The notes beneath the pieces are model-generated. The model was not told where the DNA came from. It did no database searches and saw only the letters and a program-made list of their open reading frames with translations. From Microbacterium terregens (GTDB taxonomy: Bacteria > Actinomycetota > Actinomycetes > Actinomycetales > Microbacteriaceae): 64,000 nucleotides of DNA. Each line of letters starts with the position of its first letter. Within the stretch, counting starts at the first letter, position 1. A program made the position numbers and the translations under genes. This document shows positions 40,833-49,949 of the stretch, piece by piece. The stretch covers positions 3,286,001 to 3,350,000 of the forward strand of contig NZ_BAAAWH010000001.1 of the NCBI RefSeq assembly GCF_039534975.1, in the 5' to 3' direction.

Positions 40833-42461
40833 GTGTCAACGTTGCCACCAGAGACTGATCCCGCCGGACTCGAGGCGACGCTTGCCGAGATCCGTTCCGC
40901 GCTCGGCGCTGACGCCGTGCTCACCGGAGAGGCCGGCCACGAGTTCCGCGATCCGTATGACGGGTTCGACGAAGCGCATTTCCCTTCAGCGGTGGTGCAG
41001 CCGACGACGGTCGAGGAGGTCCAGGCCGTCGTCCGGATCGCCGCGGCCCGCGGCATCCCGATCTGGACGAGCAGCCAAGGCCGCAACAACGGCTACGGCG
41101 GATCCGCCCCCGTGGTCGGAGGATCTGTCGTGTTGAGTCTGCGGAAGATGAACCGCATCCTCGAGATCGACGACGAGCTCGGCATCGCCGTGGTCGAGCC
41201 GGGCGTGCAGTTCTTTGAACTCGTGGATGAACTGCGACGACGCGGCGGTCGATGGTGGACCGCAACACCCAGCCTCGGCTGGGGCTCGGTCGTCGGGAAC
41301 ACCCTCGACCACGGGTTCGGATACACCGAATACGGAGACCACGCCGCACACGTACCCGCCCTCGAGGTGGTGCTGGCGGATGGCTCGCTGCTGCGCACCG
41401 GTATGTGGGCGTCGTCCACGAGCCGCGCTGCACACCCTCGCGGTTTCGGGCCGAACCTCACCCCACTGTTCATGCAGTCCAATCTCGGCATCGTCACCAA
41501 GCTCGCCCGACCGCTCAGCCCCCGGCCCGAGATCTATGCTCCGATCACCATCCGGGTGCCCGACGCCGAAGATCTCGGCCCGCTCGTCGACGTGATGCGC
41601 GTGCTGACGATCGAGGGAACGATCCCCAACATCCCCAACATCACCTCCGCACTGGGCGCCGCCTCGATGCGCAAGCCGCGGCGCGATTGGTACGACGGCC
41701 CTGTTCCGATCCCCGACGACGTGTATCGCGACATGTGCGAGACGCTCGGCATCGGATGGTGGAACTGCGCGGCGGCGCTGTACGGGCCGGCGGCAGTGGT
41801 GGCAGCGCGCCTGGAGCGCGTGCGCGAAGTGGTGCTCAAGGCATTGCCGCGCGCGGAAGTGAGCGCGAAGCTTCTGCAGGGCGGGGAGATCGACGACGGC
41901 GTTCTCACCCACCGGGAGAGCGTGCAGGCCGGGCGGCCCAGCCTGGTGATGCTCGCGACGGCTAAGTGGCGCGGCGACGAAGGCGGCCACCTGGAGATTT
42001 CTCCGATCGGCCCGGCGACGGGAGCGGATGTGGAGCGGATCGTCGCGATCCTCCGACCGATCGTCGAGGCGGAGGGCTTCGATTTCTGGCCGAGCGTGTA
42101 CGTCATCAAGCGCTCGCTGATGTTCCTCGGTGTCCTCAACTTCGACCGCTTCGACCCCTCCCAGATCGAGGCGGCATACCGCGTCGCCCGCGTGGCATAT
42201 CCCGCACTCGCTGCCGCCGGCTACACCCCGTACCGCGGCAACATCCGCTTCATGGACATGATGCAGGACATCTACGACTGGAACGATCACGCGATGCGCC
42301 GTTTCGTCGAGCGTCTCAAGGACGAGCTCGACCCGGTCGGAATCCTCTCCCCCGGCAAGCAGGGAATCTGGCCGCGACGGCTTCGCGCCGAACGGGATGG
42401 CTCATCCGCACCGCACGAGCACGAACCCACACGCTCACGAATGAAGGAAGACAACCAATGA
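40833..42461 (+). CDS. VAO/eugenol-oxidase-like flavoprotein 1 with Asp-to-Ser active-site change
   Basis: A protein of about 542 aa of the VAO/PCMH flavoprotein family (4-alkylphenol oxidases such as vanillyl-alcohol and eugenol oxidase). It has an N-terminal FAD domain (IWTSSQGRNNGYGG, GSVVGNTLDHGFGYTEYGDH), a substrate cap domain, and the terminal DPVGILSPGKQGIW. The catalytic Tyr (NNGYGG), the Tyr-Arg pair (TPYRGN) and the covalent-FAD His (EGGHLEISP) are present. The essential Asp seen as PDLGWGS in eugenol oxidase and in its twin is Ser here (PSLGWGS, residue 147). The start is uncertain: GTG 40833 aligns best, but GTG 40797 or 40740 are possible and none has a good ribosome-binding site. 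It overlaps the next gene by ATGA. Confidence 0.87.
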   Translation: MSTLPPETDPAGLEATLAEIRSALGADAVLTGEAGHEFRDPYDGFDEAHFPSAVVQPTTVEEVQAVVRIAAARGIPIWTSSQGRNNGYGGSAPVVGGSVVLSLRKMNRILEIDDELGIAVVEPGVQFFELVDELRRRGGRWWTATPSLGWGSVVGNTLDHGFGYTEYGDHAAHVPALEVVLADGSLLRTGMWASSTSRAAHPRGFGPNLTPLFMQSNLGIVTKLARPLSPRPEIYAPITIRVPDAEDLGPLVDVMRVLTIEGTIPNIPNITSALGAASMRKPRRDWYDGPVPIPDDVYRDMCETLGIGWWNCAAALYGPAAVVAARLERVREVVLKALPRAEVSAKLLQGGEIDDGVLTHRESVQAGRPSLVMLATAKWRGDEGGHLEISPIGPATGADVERIVAILRPIVEAEGFDFWPSVYVIKRSLMFLGVLNFDRFDPSQIEAAYRVARVAYPALAAAGYTPYRGNIRFMDMMQDIYDWNDHAMRRFVERLKDELDPVGILSPGKQGIWPRRLRAERDGSSAPHEHEPTRSRMKEDNQ

Positions 42462-44044
42462 CCATCGAGCTCCCCTCGATCCTCCCCGACGGCGTCGAAC
42501 GCGAAGACTACGCACGCGCGGTCGCAGCCTTGGTCGATGCGCTCGGCGCCGACGCCGTGCAGCTCGAGGGCATCGAAGAATTCCGCGACCCTTACGACTG
42601 GCCCGAGTGGGACACGCACTGGCCCTCGGCCATCGTGCAGCCAGGCTCCGTCGAGGATGTGCAGACGATCGTCCGCATCGCGAACGATCATGGCGTTCCG
42701 CTGTGGACGCACAGCCAGGGCAAGAACAACGGCTACGGCGGAGGCGCGCCGCGGGTTCGCGGGTCGATCACGCTCAACTTCCGCCGCATGAACCGCATCC
42801 TCGAGATCAACGAGGAGCTCGGATATGTCGTGGTCGAGCCCGGCGTCACCTTCTACGAGCTCGTCGACGAGCTCGCCGCCCGCGGCGGGGATTGGTGGCC
42901 GTCTACGCCCGACCTGGGTTGGGGCTCGGTCGTCGGCAACACCGTCGACCATGGCGTCGGCTACACGGAGTTCGGCGATCACGCCGCCGCGGCGAGCGGA
43001 CTCGAAATCGTGCTCGCGGACGGGTCTCTGCTGCGAACCGGCATGTGGGCCTCGTCGACGAGCCAGGCGGGCCATGCACACCCGCGCGGATTCGGCCCGA
43101 ACGTCGAGTCCCTCTTCATGCAGTCCAACCTGGGCATCGTCACCAAGCTGGGGCGCCGGATCAGTCCTGCACCGGAGCTGTTCGCCCCCCTGCGCTTTCG
43201 CGTGTGGGAGGACGCCGATCTGGTGCCCCTCATCGACGCCACCCGCACCCTCATGCTCGAAGGCACGATCCGCAACATTCCGGTGATCGGCGGAGTACTC
43301 GGAACCGCAGCGATGCGCGGACCGCGCTCGCAGTGGCTGGACGGCCCGATGACGGAGAGCGACTACCGGCGCATGATGAAGGAACTCGGCGCCGGCTGGT
43401 GGAATCTCCGCGCCGCCGTCTCTGGACCCCGCGCCGTCGTCGAGGCTCAACTGGAGCGCATTCGTGAGGTCCTCGAAGCGGCGGTGCCCAGCGGCGAATT
43501 CTCGGCGCTGCCGACCGAAGGGCACGATGTGTCCGAGGAGACACTGCCCCTGCACCCGGACCGCGTTCAGGCTGGACGCCCGAGCCAGAGCCTGCTGAAG
43601 TCGGTCGAATGGTGGGGACCGGATGGCGGCCACCTGGAGCTGTCCCCGGTCGCGCCCAACACCGGCCGGGATGCCGTGCGCATCGGCGAGATCCTCCGCG
43701 AGGAGATGGAGGGTGCGGGCTTCGACTTCTGGCCGAGCATCTGTCTCTTCCCGCGCTCGCTCGTCTACCTCGGCGTCATCAACTTCGATCACTCGGACCC
43801 GCAGCGGATCCAGGCGGCGTACGACGTCTACGATTCCGCGGTCCGACGACTGGGCGCCGAGGGCTATCCGCTGTACCGCGGCCACGTCCGCGGCATGGAT
43901 GTCATCCAGGACCAGTACGACTGGAACGAGCACGCATACCGGCGCTTCGTCGAACGACTCAAGGACGCGCTGGACCCGCAGGGCATCCTGTCCCCGGGCA
44001 AGCAGGGCATCTGGCCGGCGAGCTACCGCACGGACGACCAGTAG
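42458..44044 (+). CDS. VAO/eugenol-oxidase-like flavoprotein 2
   Basis: A 528-aa 4-phenol oxidase with a complete active site by comparison with eugenol oxidase: Y93 (NNGYGG), D152 (PDLGWGS), H392 (DGGHLELSP, covalent FAD) and Y473-R474 (LYRGH). Such enzymes form a quinone methide from a para-substituted phenol, then hydrate or dehydrogenate it, reducing O2 to H2O2; eugenol to coniferyl alcohol and vanillyl alcohol to vanillin are known examples. GAAGGAAG and an ATGA overlap couple it to flavoprotein 1, of which it is a close tandem paralogue. Confidence 0.9.
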   Translation: MTIELPSILPDGVEREDYARAVAALVDALGADAVQLEGIEEFRDPYDWPEWDTHWPSAIVQPGSVEDVQTIVRIANDHGVPLWTHSQGKNNGYGGGAPRVRGSITLNFRRMNRILEINEELGYVVVEPGVTFYELVDELAARGGDWWPSTPDLGWGSVVGNTVDHGVGYTEFGDHAAAASGLEIVLADGSLLRTGMWASSTSQAGHAHPRGFGPNVESLFMQSNLGIVTKLGRRISPAPELFAPLRFRVWEDADLVPLIDATRTLMLEGTIRNIPVIGGVLGTAAMRGPRSQWLDGPMTESDYRRMMKELGAGWWNLRAAVSGPRAVVEAQLERIREVLEAAVPSGEFSALPTEGHDVSEETLPLHPDRVQAGRPSQSLLKSVEWWGPDGGHLELSPVAPNTGRDAVRIGEILREEMEGAGFDFWPSICLFPRSLVYLGVINFDHSDPQRIQAAYDVYDSAVRRLGAEGYPLYRGHVRGMDVIQDQYDWNEHAYRRFVERLKDALDPQGILSPGKQGIWPASYRTDDQ

Positions 44045-44059
44045 GGACGGATGCGGGCC

Positions 44060-44085
44060 GGCCGGCCCATCGGGAAGGGCCGGCC
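44060..44085. terminator. Terminator between convergent VAO and flavin-reductase genes
   Basis: A 9-bp perfect stem GGCCGGCCC/GGGCCGGCC with an 8-base loop, placed between two converging operons. Confidence 0.65.
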
Positions 44086-44107
44086 GCGCCGGGTCGGGCC
44101 CCGTGGG

Positions 44108-44596
44108 TCAGGCGAGTGGGCGCTCGAGCGGTGAGAAGAGCTGCCCCGAGCTGAACACCAGCGGCAGATCGCCATCACGCAGATCGAGGTGCTCGACGCT
44201 GCCGATGAACAGGGTGTGGTCCCCGGCCTTGTGACGGTCGACGATCCGACAGCCGAGCCGGCCGATGGCGTCCGGCACGAACGGGTGCCCGTCGACCCAG
44301 TCGAACTCGGGTGCAGCGACATCCGTCGGCTTGCCGGCGAAGCGCACCGCGACGTCCTTCTGCTGGTGTCCGAGGATGCTCACCGAGTACCGCTCATTGA
44401 CCGTCAGGTACTCGTGCGTGCGCGTGTGCTCGCCCACGGACACGAGGATCAGCGGCGGGTCCAGCGACACCGAGACGAAGCCGTTCGCGGTCATGCCGTG
44501 CACGACCCCGTCAGCGGAGCACGTCGTGATGACGGTCACGCCGGAGGGGAACTTTCCGGCGACGCTCCGGAACGCCCGGCTGTCGATGGGGCTCAT
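44108..44596 (-). CDS. Flavin reductase component (HpaC-like)
   Basis: A 162-aa flavin reductase of the HpaC/short-chain flavin reductase family: FRSVAGKFPSGVTVITTC, VHGMTANGFVSVSLDPPLILVSV, YSVSILGHQQKDVAVRFAG, and the terminal GDHTLFIGSVEHLDL with its His. It supplies free FADH2 or FMNH2 to a partner monooxygenase. Its ATG overlaps the stop of the HpaB-like gene (ATGA), so the pair are two-component partners. Confidence 0.9.
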   Translation of the reverse strand: MSPIDSRAFRSVAGKFPSGVTVITTCSADGVVHGMTANGFVSVSLDPPLILVSVGEHTRTHEYLTVNERYSVSILGHQQKDVAVRFAGKPTDVAAPEFDWVDGHPFVPDAIGRLGCRIVDRHKAGDHTLFIGSVEHLDLRDGDLPLVFSSGQLFSPLERPLA

Positions 44597-46146
44597 CGGT
44601 GCGTGTCGACGTCGTCGTTGGAGATCAGATCGGGCGCGGTCCACCCGTTGAGGTCGTAGTCGCTCATCGCATTGCCCACGAGGCCCTCGAGGTAGGACAT
44701 GGTCCCGTCTGCCAGCGCGGTGCGGTGCGAGGACATGAAGTGGACGTCCTCCTGCCCGAGGTAGTTCTGCTCGTACAGGTCGTGCCGACCACCGAACTCG
44801 CTGCCGACAGCATCCCAGAGCATCTTCATGATGCGCGAGCGGTCGATCGCGGTCTTGCCGTTGGAGCCGCGCAGGTAGCGGTCCAGCGTGGGTCGCAGCT
44901 CGGGGTTGGCGAAATCCTTCGCGAGCGAGTTCAGGTAGATCAAGCCCGACCCTGTGAACTTCTCCGCCAGTTCACGACTCCGTTTCTGGAGCGACGGACC
45001 TATCGCGGCGGACGCGGAAGCGTAGACCGGGTTGGGCTCCATCGAGCCTCCTGGCCCGGGGACCGCGTGCTCGATCATTCCGGCCCGCAGCCCGTTCAGG
45101 ACGTTCCGGTTCACGAGCATCTCGCCGAGGGCGACGTTCGCGAATCGTTCGTTCTGGCTGCCGACGACCTCCAGTGCCTGGTTCATCAGGCCGGCGAGGA
45201 ACCCGAGCTTGGTGGAAAGCCGCACGTTCGCCTGCAGGATGCCGCGGCCGGTCCACCGGCTGTCCCGGATGAACGAAAAGATCTTCGCCTCGTCGTAGAT
45301 GAGGACGTTCTCCCAGGGGATCAGGGCCTCGTCGAAGACGAGGACCGCATCGTTCTCGTCGAACCGGCTCGACAGCGGGTAGTCGAAGGGTGACGAGGTG
45401 CGCGCGGCGACCTCCTCGTACGAGGCGCGAGCGACGAGCTTCACGCCCGGCGCGCTGACCGGGGCCACGAACATCAATGCGAAGGCCTTGTCGGCGACCT
45501 CGACGCGCGTATGACCGACGAGGATGTACTGGGCGATCGGGGATCCGGTCGCGACGACCTTGGCGCCGCTGACGATCAGTCCCGCGTCCGTCTCCCGCTC
45601 CACGTGCACGAACACGTCGCGGACCTCTTCGATCGGCTTGCCGCGATCCACCGGGGGATTGGCGATCGCGTGCGCGAAGAACAGCACGTTCTCCTGCGCC
45701 TGGCGGTACCAGTACCGCGCGTTGTCGGCGAACTCGCCGTAGTACTCCGGGTCCTGACCCAAGCTGGTCAGCAGCGCCGCCTTGTAGTCGGGGGTCCGTC
45801 CCATCCAGCCGAAGACGAGCTCCTGCCAGGTCTGGATCGCGGTGACGTTGTCGCGCAGATCCTGCTGCGAGTGCGCCACGCGGAAGAAGGGGTGCGTCAG
45901 CCCCCCGCTGCCGGTGTCGGTCGGCTTCAGCATCCGGTCGGCGATCGCCGGGTCATGGAAGGCGTTGTACAGGCGCGCCATCGATCGAGCCGAGTTGCGG
46001 AAGGCGGGGTGCGTGGTGACGTCGGCGACCTTCTCGCCGTACAGCCAGACTTCGCGACCGTCCCGGATCGACTCCAAATACTCGTCGCCGGTCTGCGGGA
46101 GGGTGCGTGTCCCGGTGGGCGCGGACGCGCTCTGCTCGATGGTCAT
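44593..46146 (-). CDS. 4-hydroxyphenylacetate 3-monooxygenase-type oxygenase (HpaB family)
   Basis: A 517-aa FADH2-using phenol ortho-hydroxylase. The N-terminus (TGDEYLESIRDGREVWLYGEKV) and HPFFRVAHSQQDLRDN region are typical, as are FAHAIANPPVDRGKP, FVHVERETDAGLIVSGAKVVATGS, DEALIPWENVLIYDE and DAVGSEFGGRHDLYEQNYLG. AGGAGG precedes the ATG. With the coupled flavin reductase it forms a two-component system that converts a 4-substituted phenol to a catechol. The substrate may be 4-hydroxyphenyl intermediates of the island rather than 4-hydroxyphenylacetate. Confidence 0.92.
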   Translation of the reverse strand: MTIEQSASAPTGTRTLPQTGDEYLESIRDGREVWLYGEKVADVTTHPAFRNSARSMARLYNAFHDPAIADRMLKPTDTGSGGLTHPFFRVAHSQQDLRDNVTAIQTWQELVFGWMGRTPDYKAALLTSLGQDPEYYGEFADNARYWYRQAQENVLFFAHAIANPPVDRGKPIEEVRDVFVHVERETDAGLIVSGAKVVATGSPIAQYILVGHTRVEVADKAFALMFVAPVSAPGVKLVARASYEEVAARTSSPFDYPLSSRFDENDAVLVFDEALIPWENVLIYDEAKIFSFIRDSRWTGRGILQANVRLSTKLGFLAGLMNQALEVVGSQNERFANVALGEMLVNRNVLNGLRAGMIEHAVPGPGGSMEPNPVYASASAAIGPSLQKRSRELAEKFTGSGLIYLNSLAKDFANPELRPTLDRYLRGSNGKTAIDRSRIMKMLWDAVGSEFGGRHDLYEQNYLGQEDVHFMSSHRTALADGTMSYLEGLVGNAMSDYDLNGWTAPDLISNDDVDTHR

Positions 46147-46276
46147 TGCAGTCCTCCTGATCCAGGCCGAGCACACTCACTCGACTCTTTCCACAAAGCT
46201 ATGATCGGCGGGCCCCGGATTCCACGGACGATTCGCCAAGCTCACAAGGCACCGTTGTTCATCCTGCATAATGGGT

Positions 46277-46306
46277 CTTTCCGGCCCACAGTCGCCGGCC
46301 GGAAAG
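46277..46306 (+). promoter_or_regulatory. 5'-leader inverted repeat upstream of regulator 3
   Basis: CTTTCCGGCC-N10-GGCCGGAAAG, perfect 10-bp arms, lies between a TGCATAAT (extended -10-like, ending at 46272) and the ATG at 46318. It could be an operator or an mRNA hairpin. Confidence 0.45.
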
Positions 46307-46317
46307 GCACAAGGCCG

Positions 46318-47607
46318 ATGGTCAACCGAATCGATGACGTCCTCCGACATGTTCCGCTCCGTGAGCGGCCTCAGCCCCTCAATGACGCGCGCACCATCGC
46401 GGCTCTGAGCGAGGGGATCGAACCGCGCCTCGTGGATTGGTCGCTCGGCGTCGCGCACGCGGCGGCCGAAGAGGCGTACGGCGATGTCGCCCCCGCGCGA
46501 TTCGAGATTCTCGCGGAGATGATCGGCATGGCCATCGAGTCGATCTCGATCAATCTCATCCGCTATCTGCTCACCGGCAGGGACAACGCCGCCGGTGTCC
46601 GGGTGAGCAAGGCGCAGCGCACGTCCACCCTCCAGGCGGTGCACATCGGCATCCCCCTGGAGCGCATCATCGGGGGAATGCGTGCGCTGGACCACCGTTG
46701 GCGACGCACGTTCATCGAGATCGTGGTGCAGTCGATGCCGCATGAGCACGCGGTCGCGCTGCTCACGGACATCGACCGATCGCTCGCCACGTACTTCGGG
46801 GCGCTGATCGACGAGAACGCCCGCATCTACACCGACGAGCACGAGCGCCTGCGCGACCAGCGCGTCGTCGGGCAGCGGCAGCTTCTGGAACGGCTGATCA
46901 GCGGCGTTCACGTCGACGACGCGGTCATCCTCCAAGTCTTCGGCGTGCAGCCGCACAGCGAGCACGTCTGCGTCGTCGTCTCGCCGTCCGCCCACGCCGA
47001 GGCGCGGGCGCCCCAGCTCGACTTCGCGGGTTTCCGCCAGTCCGTCGCTCGCCGCTTCGCCGACCGGATCGTGAACTCCGTGCCCGTGGATCAGGACACC
47101 GTGTGGATCCTCATCACCGGCGCATCGCAGCTCGATGAGCCGGTAGCTGAATGGCTGGCCGGCGTCGCCACTGAGATGCCCGGCTCCCTCGTATCGATCG
47201 GGCTGGTCGGCTCGGGCACCTCCGGACTGCGCACCTCGTGCCTTACGGCCACCGCGGCGCACGCGCTCAATCGGCTCTCACCGAAGGCCGGTCCGGTCGT
47301 AACGTTCGCCGCGGACGGGATGCTGGCACTGGCCGCCCAGTCGCCCGAACTGGCACGCCTGTTCGTCCAGAGCGAGATCGGGCCGCTTCTCGGGCCGGGG
47401 CCGCTCAGGGACGACCTGCATCGGACGCTGAGCACGCTGATCGGCCTGAATGGGAGCCTCGTCCGGGCGGCTGAGGTTCTGTACGTCCACCGCAACACGA
47501 TCGCGTACCGGCTGAAGCGGATCGAAGAGATCCTCGGCCGGGATCCGATGGCGCGGCCGGTCGAGACGCGGACGGCGCTCCTGCTGGCGGACTACCTCTC
47601 CGAGTGA
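46318..47607 (+). CDS. PucR/CdaR-type transcriptional regulator 3
   Basis: A 429-aa regulator with a RsbT/PucR-like N-terminal helical sensor region (about 30-170), a GGDEF-like middle, and the classical C-terminal PucR HTH (LIGLNGSLVRAAEVLYVHRNTIAYRLKRIEEILGRD). It differs from regulators 1 and 2 and is closer to canonical CdaR proteins. It is divergent from the hpaB/hpaC-like operon, its likely target, and convergent with the ABC importer genes. Confidence 0.9.
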   Translation: MVNRIDDVLRHVPLRERPQPLNDARTIAALSEGIEPRLVDWSLGVAHAAAEEAYGDVAPARFEILAEMIGMAIESISINLIRYLLTGRDNAAGVRVSKAQRTSTLQAVHIGIPLERIIGGMRALDHRWRRTFIEIVVQSMPHEHAVALLTDIDRSLATYFGALIDENARIYTDEHERLRDQRVVGQRQLLERLISGVHVDDAVILQVFGVQPHSEHVCVVVSPSAHAEARAPQLDFAGFRQSVARRFADRIVNSVPVDQDTVWILITGASQLDEPVAEWLAGVATEMPGSLVSIGLVGSGTSGLRTSCLTATAAHALNRLSPKAGPVVTFAADGMLALAAQSPELARLFVQSEIGPLLGPGPLRDDLHRTLSTLIGLNGSLVRAAEVLYVHRNTIAYRLKRIEEILGRDPMARPVETRTALLLADYLSE

Positions 47608-47638
47608 GGGTCCACCACCCGTGCGGATGCCGGGGCAA

Positions 47639-48733
47639 TCAGTCCAGGATGATCGGGCTCTCGGCGGGCATCGCGAACTCGTGGATCTCGCCGAGGTACT
47701 TCTCCTGCGTCTGCACGCGTGAGGAGTCGGGGATGTTGGCCATGACGGTCGTCCCCGCCGCCGTTTCCACGGCGAGCCGGTAGGCGTCCCCGAGATAGCT
47801 CGACGCGGTAACCCTGCCGCGGAACGTGGCCTGGGGCTGCGCGCTGGGCGCGTCGGCCGCAAAGACGATGTCCGACGCGCGGAACGCGATCTGCGCGCCG
47901 CGCCATGAGCGGATCATGTCGCCACGCAGATGGAAGGATCCGCCACCGACGACATCGACGCGGCCGACATCGGGATCGATGTGCGTGACGGTGAGGATGT
48001 TGTCGAACCCGACGAAATCGGCCACCCATGCCGTCTTGGGCTTCGCGAAGATCTCATGCGGAGTCCCCGACTGCTCGATCCGACCCTGGTTCATCACGAC
48101 GACGTGGTCGGAGATCGCGAGCGCCTCCTCCTGATCGTGGGTGACGTACACCGACGAGTAGCCGAACTCGTCGTGCAGGCGACGGATCTCCGTGCGCATC
48201 GCGAGGCGAAGCTTCGCGTCGAGGTTCGACAGCGGCTCGTCGAAGAGCAGCAGGCCCGACGCGGACACGAGCCCCCGGGCGAGCGCGACACGCTGCTGCT
48301 GCCCACCCGAGAGCTCATGCGGATAACGGGCGTCCAGGCCCGTCAGCCCGACGGCGTTCAGCGCCTCCGTGGCCCGCGCCGCGGCTGCGCGGCTGTTCAC
48401 GCCGCGCAGCCGCAGCGGGTACGCGATATTGCCGAGCACCGTGCGGTTGGGCCAGAGCGCGTAGCTCTGGAACACCATGCCGAGCTTGCGCTTGTGAGGT
48501 GCCAGGAATGTGCCGGCGGCGATGTCGACGAAGACATCGTCGCCGAACTGGATACGGCCGGCGTCAGGCACTTCCAGGCCGGCAAGACAACGGAGAGTCG
48601 TCGTCTTGCCGCATCCCGACGGGCCCAGCAACGTTGTGAAGGAACCCTCGCTCAGCGAGAGCGTGATGTCCTCCACAGCGATGCTGCCGCCCGGGTAATG
48701 CTTGGCGATTGCGTCGATTTCCAGTGAGCGCAT
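47639..48733 (-). CDS. ABC importer ATP-binding protein (island transporter)
   Basis: A 364-aa PotA/FbpC-type ATPase: GPSGCGKTTTLRCLAGL, GMVFQSYALWPNRTV, LSGGQQQRVALARGL, LLLFDEPLSNLDAKL, VYVTHDQEEALAISDHV, then a TOBE domain. It is the last gene of a three-gene operon after the fused permease and the binding protein. Confidence 0.94.
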   Translation of the reverse strand: MRSLEIDAIAKHYPGGSIAVEDITLSLSEGSFTTLLGPSGCGKTTTLRCLAGLEVPDAGRIQFGDDVFVDIAAGTFLAPHKRKLGMVFQSYALWPNRTVLGNIAYPLRLRGVNSRAAAARATEALNAVGLTGLDARYPHELSGGQQQRVALARGLVSASGLLLFDEPLSNLDAKLRLAMRTEIRRLHDEFGYSSVYVTHDQEEALAISDHVVVMNQGRIEQSGTPHEIFAKPKTAWVADFVGFDNILTVTHIDPDVGRVDVVGGGSFHLRGDMIRSWRGAQIAFRASDIVFAADAPSAQPQATFRGRVTASSYLGDAYRLAVETAAGTTVMANIPDSSRVQTQEKYLGEIHEFAMPAESPIILD

Positions 48734-48783
48734 TCCTGCACACCTCTCCGATCGGCGAGCCGATCAGTCCATCTCGTTCAGAC

Positions 48784-49920
48784 TCAGGGAACGAAGATCG
48801 TCTTGAACTGCTCGATGTAGCCCGGACGCGCTTCGTCGATGTCCGCCGACGGAACGATCCCGGTCAGGTTGGCCTCGACCCAGTTGGTCCACGGCGCTGC
48901 AGGATCGGCGGCTTTGACGTTGAGCGGGGCAAGCCCTGCCGAGCCGATGGCCTCCTGCGCCGTGAGCGTGTTGAGCCACTCCAGGTACAGCTTGCCCACA
49001 CTGGGGTGGGGCGCGTCCGCGAGCAGGAGCTGCTTGTGCGTGACCACGTAGTTGTCCTTCTCCATGAGGCGGAACTCCACCGGCGCGCCGGCACGCTGCG
49101 CGCCCACGACTGCGGACGACGGAGCTGCGAACATGAAGGCCGCCTCGCCTTGCATCAGCGCCGCGATCGCGTCGCCGTATGTGCCCTTGATCACCGTGTT
49201 GCCGGCGAGGGCCTTGATGTCCGCGTCGGTGTAGGCGCCGTTCTGGGCGAGGTAGATCGGAGCATCCTGCGACGGACCGGGGAGGTTCGGGTCGCCCATC
49301 AGGACGTTGCCGGCGTACTCGGGGTCGGTCAGATCGCTCCAGAGCTTCGGGTGCAGCTCTCCGGCTCGCGGTAGGAAGACGCCGTAACCGAAGAAGCCGA
49401 TGAAGGGCGAGGTGAACTTGTGGTTCGGGTCGATCAGCTGGTCCGCGCTGTCGGCCAGGTCCTCGGGAACCGTCATGGCGACGACCTCGTACTCCTGCGC
49501 GAAGTCGACGTACTGCTGGCCGTTCGGGTTGTGCAGCACGTCGGTGACGTGATTCCCGCTCTGGACCTCGGACTGCAGCTGGGTGATCAGGGGTGCCCCG
49601 ATCAGCGACGCAGAGGTGACCGAAATTTCGGGGAACGTGGCCTCGAAGGCCTCCCAGGTCGCGGCCATGTCGTCGGCAAGACCGGAGATGATGCTCAACT
49701 CGTTCTCGCCGTCGGCGATCGCAGCCTCGTAGAGTTCGGTGATCCGCTGCGCAGCCTCCTCGGAGATCTGCTCGGCCTTCGGATCGACGTAGTAGTCGCC
49801 GCTCGCGGCGCCCTTATCGGTGTCGGTCGAGGAGTCCGGTGCGGGCGTGCTCGTGCATCCGCTGATCAGCAGCAACATCGATGCTGCGAACGCGACGCCG
49901 GCGATGGGCTTGGTTTTCAT
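48784..49920 (-). CDS. ABC importer substrate-binding lipoprotein (island transporter)
   Basis: A 378-aa lipoprotein with lipobox LLLISGC. The mature fold is of the iron/polyamine binding-protein group (LSIISGLADDMAATWEAFEATFPEI, SPFIGFFGYGVFLPRAGELHP, LYLEWLNTLTAQEAIGSAGLAPL). I chose ATG 49920, preceded by AAGGAG. No iron-binding Tyr pair is obvious, so iron is unlikely. Placed inside a cluster of aromatic-degrading genes, it probably imports one of their substrates (inference). Confidence 0.87.
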   Translation of the reverse strand: MKTKPIAGVAFAASMLLLISGCTSTPAPDSSTDTDKGAASGDYYVDPKAEQISEEAAQRITELYEAAIADGENELSIISGLADDMAATWEAFEATFPEISVTSASLIGAPLITQLQSEVQSGNHVTDVLHNPNGQQYVDFAQEYEVVAMTVPEDLADSADQLIDPNHKFTSPFIGFFGYGVFLPRAGELHPKLWSDLTDPEYAGNVLMGDPNLPGPSQDAPIYLAQNGAYTDADIKALAGNTVIKGTYGDAIAALMQGEAAFMFAAPSSAVVGAQRAGAPVEFRLMEKDNYVVTHKQLLLADAPHPSVGKLYLEWLNTLTAQEAIGSAGLAPLNVKAADPAAPWTNWVEANLTGIVPSADIDEARPGYIEQFKTIFVP

Positions 49921-49949
49921 GCATTGCTCCTTGGTGTTTTTCGGGTGCC

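Noticed and set aside
44593..46146. Assignment of the HpaB-like gene specifically to 4-hydroxyphenylacetate degradation
   Set aside because: No homoprotocatechuate ring-cleavage genes (hpaD, hpaE and others) are in the window, so only the two-component phenol hydroxylase family is claimed.
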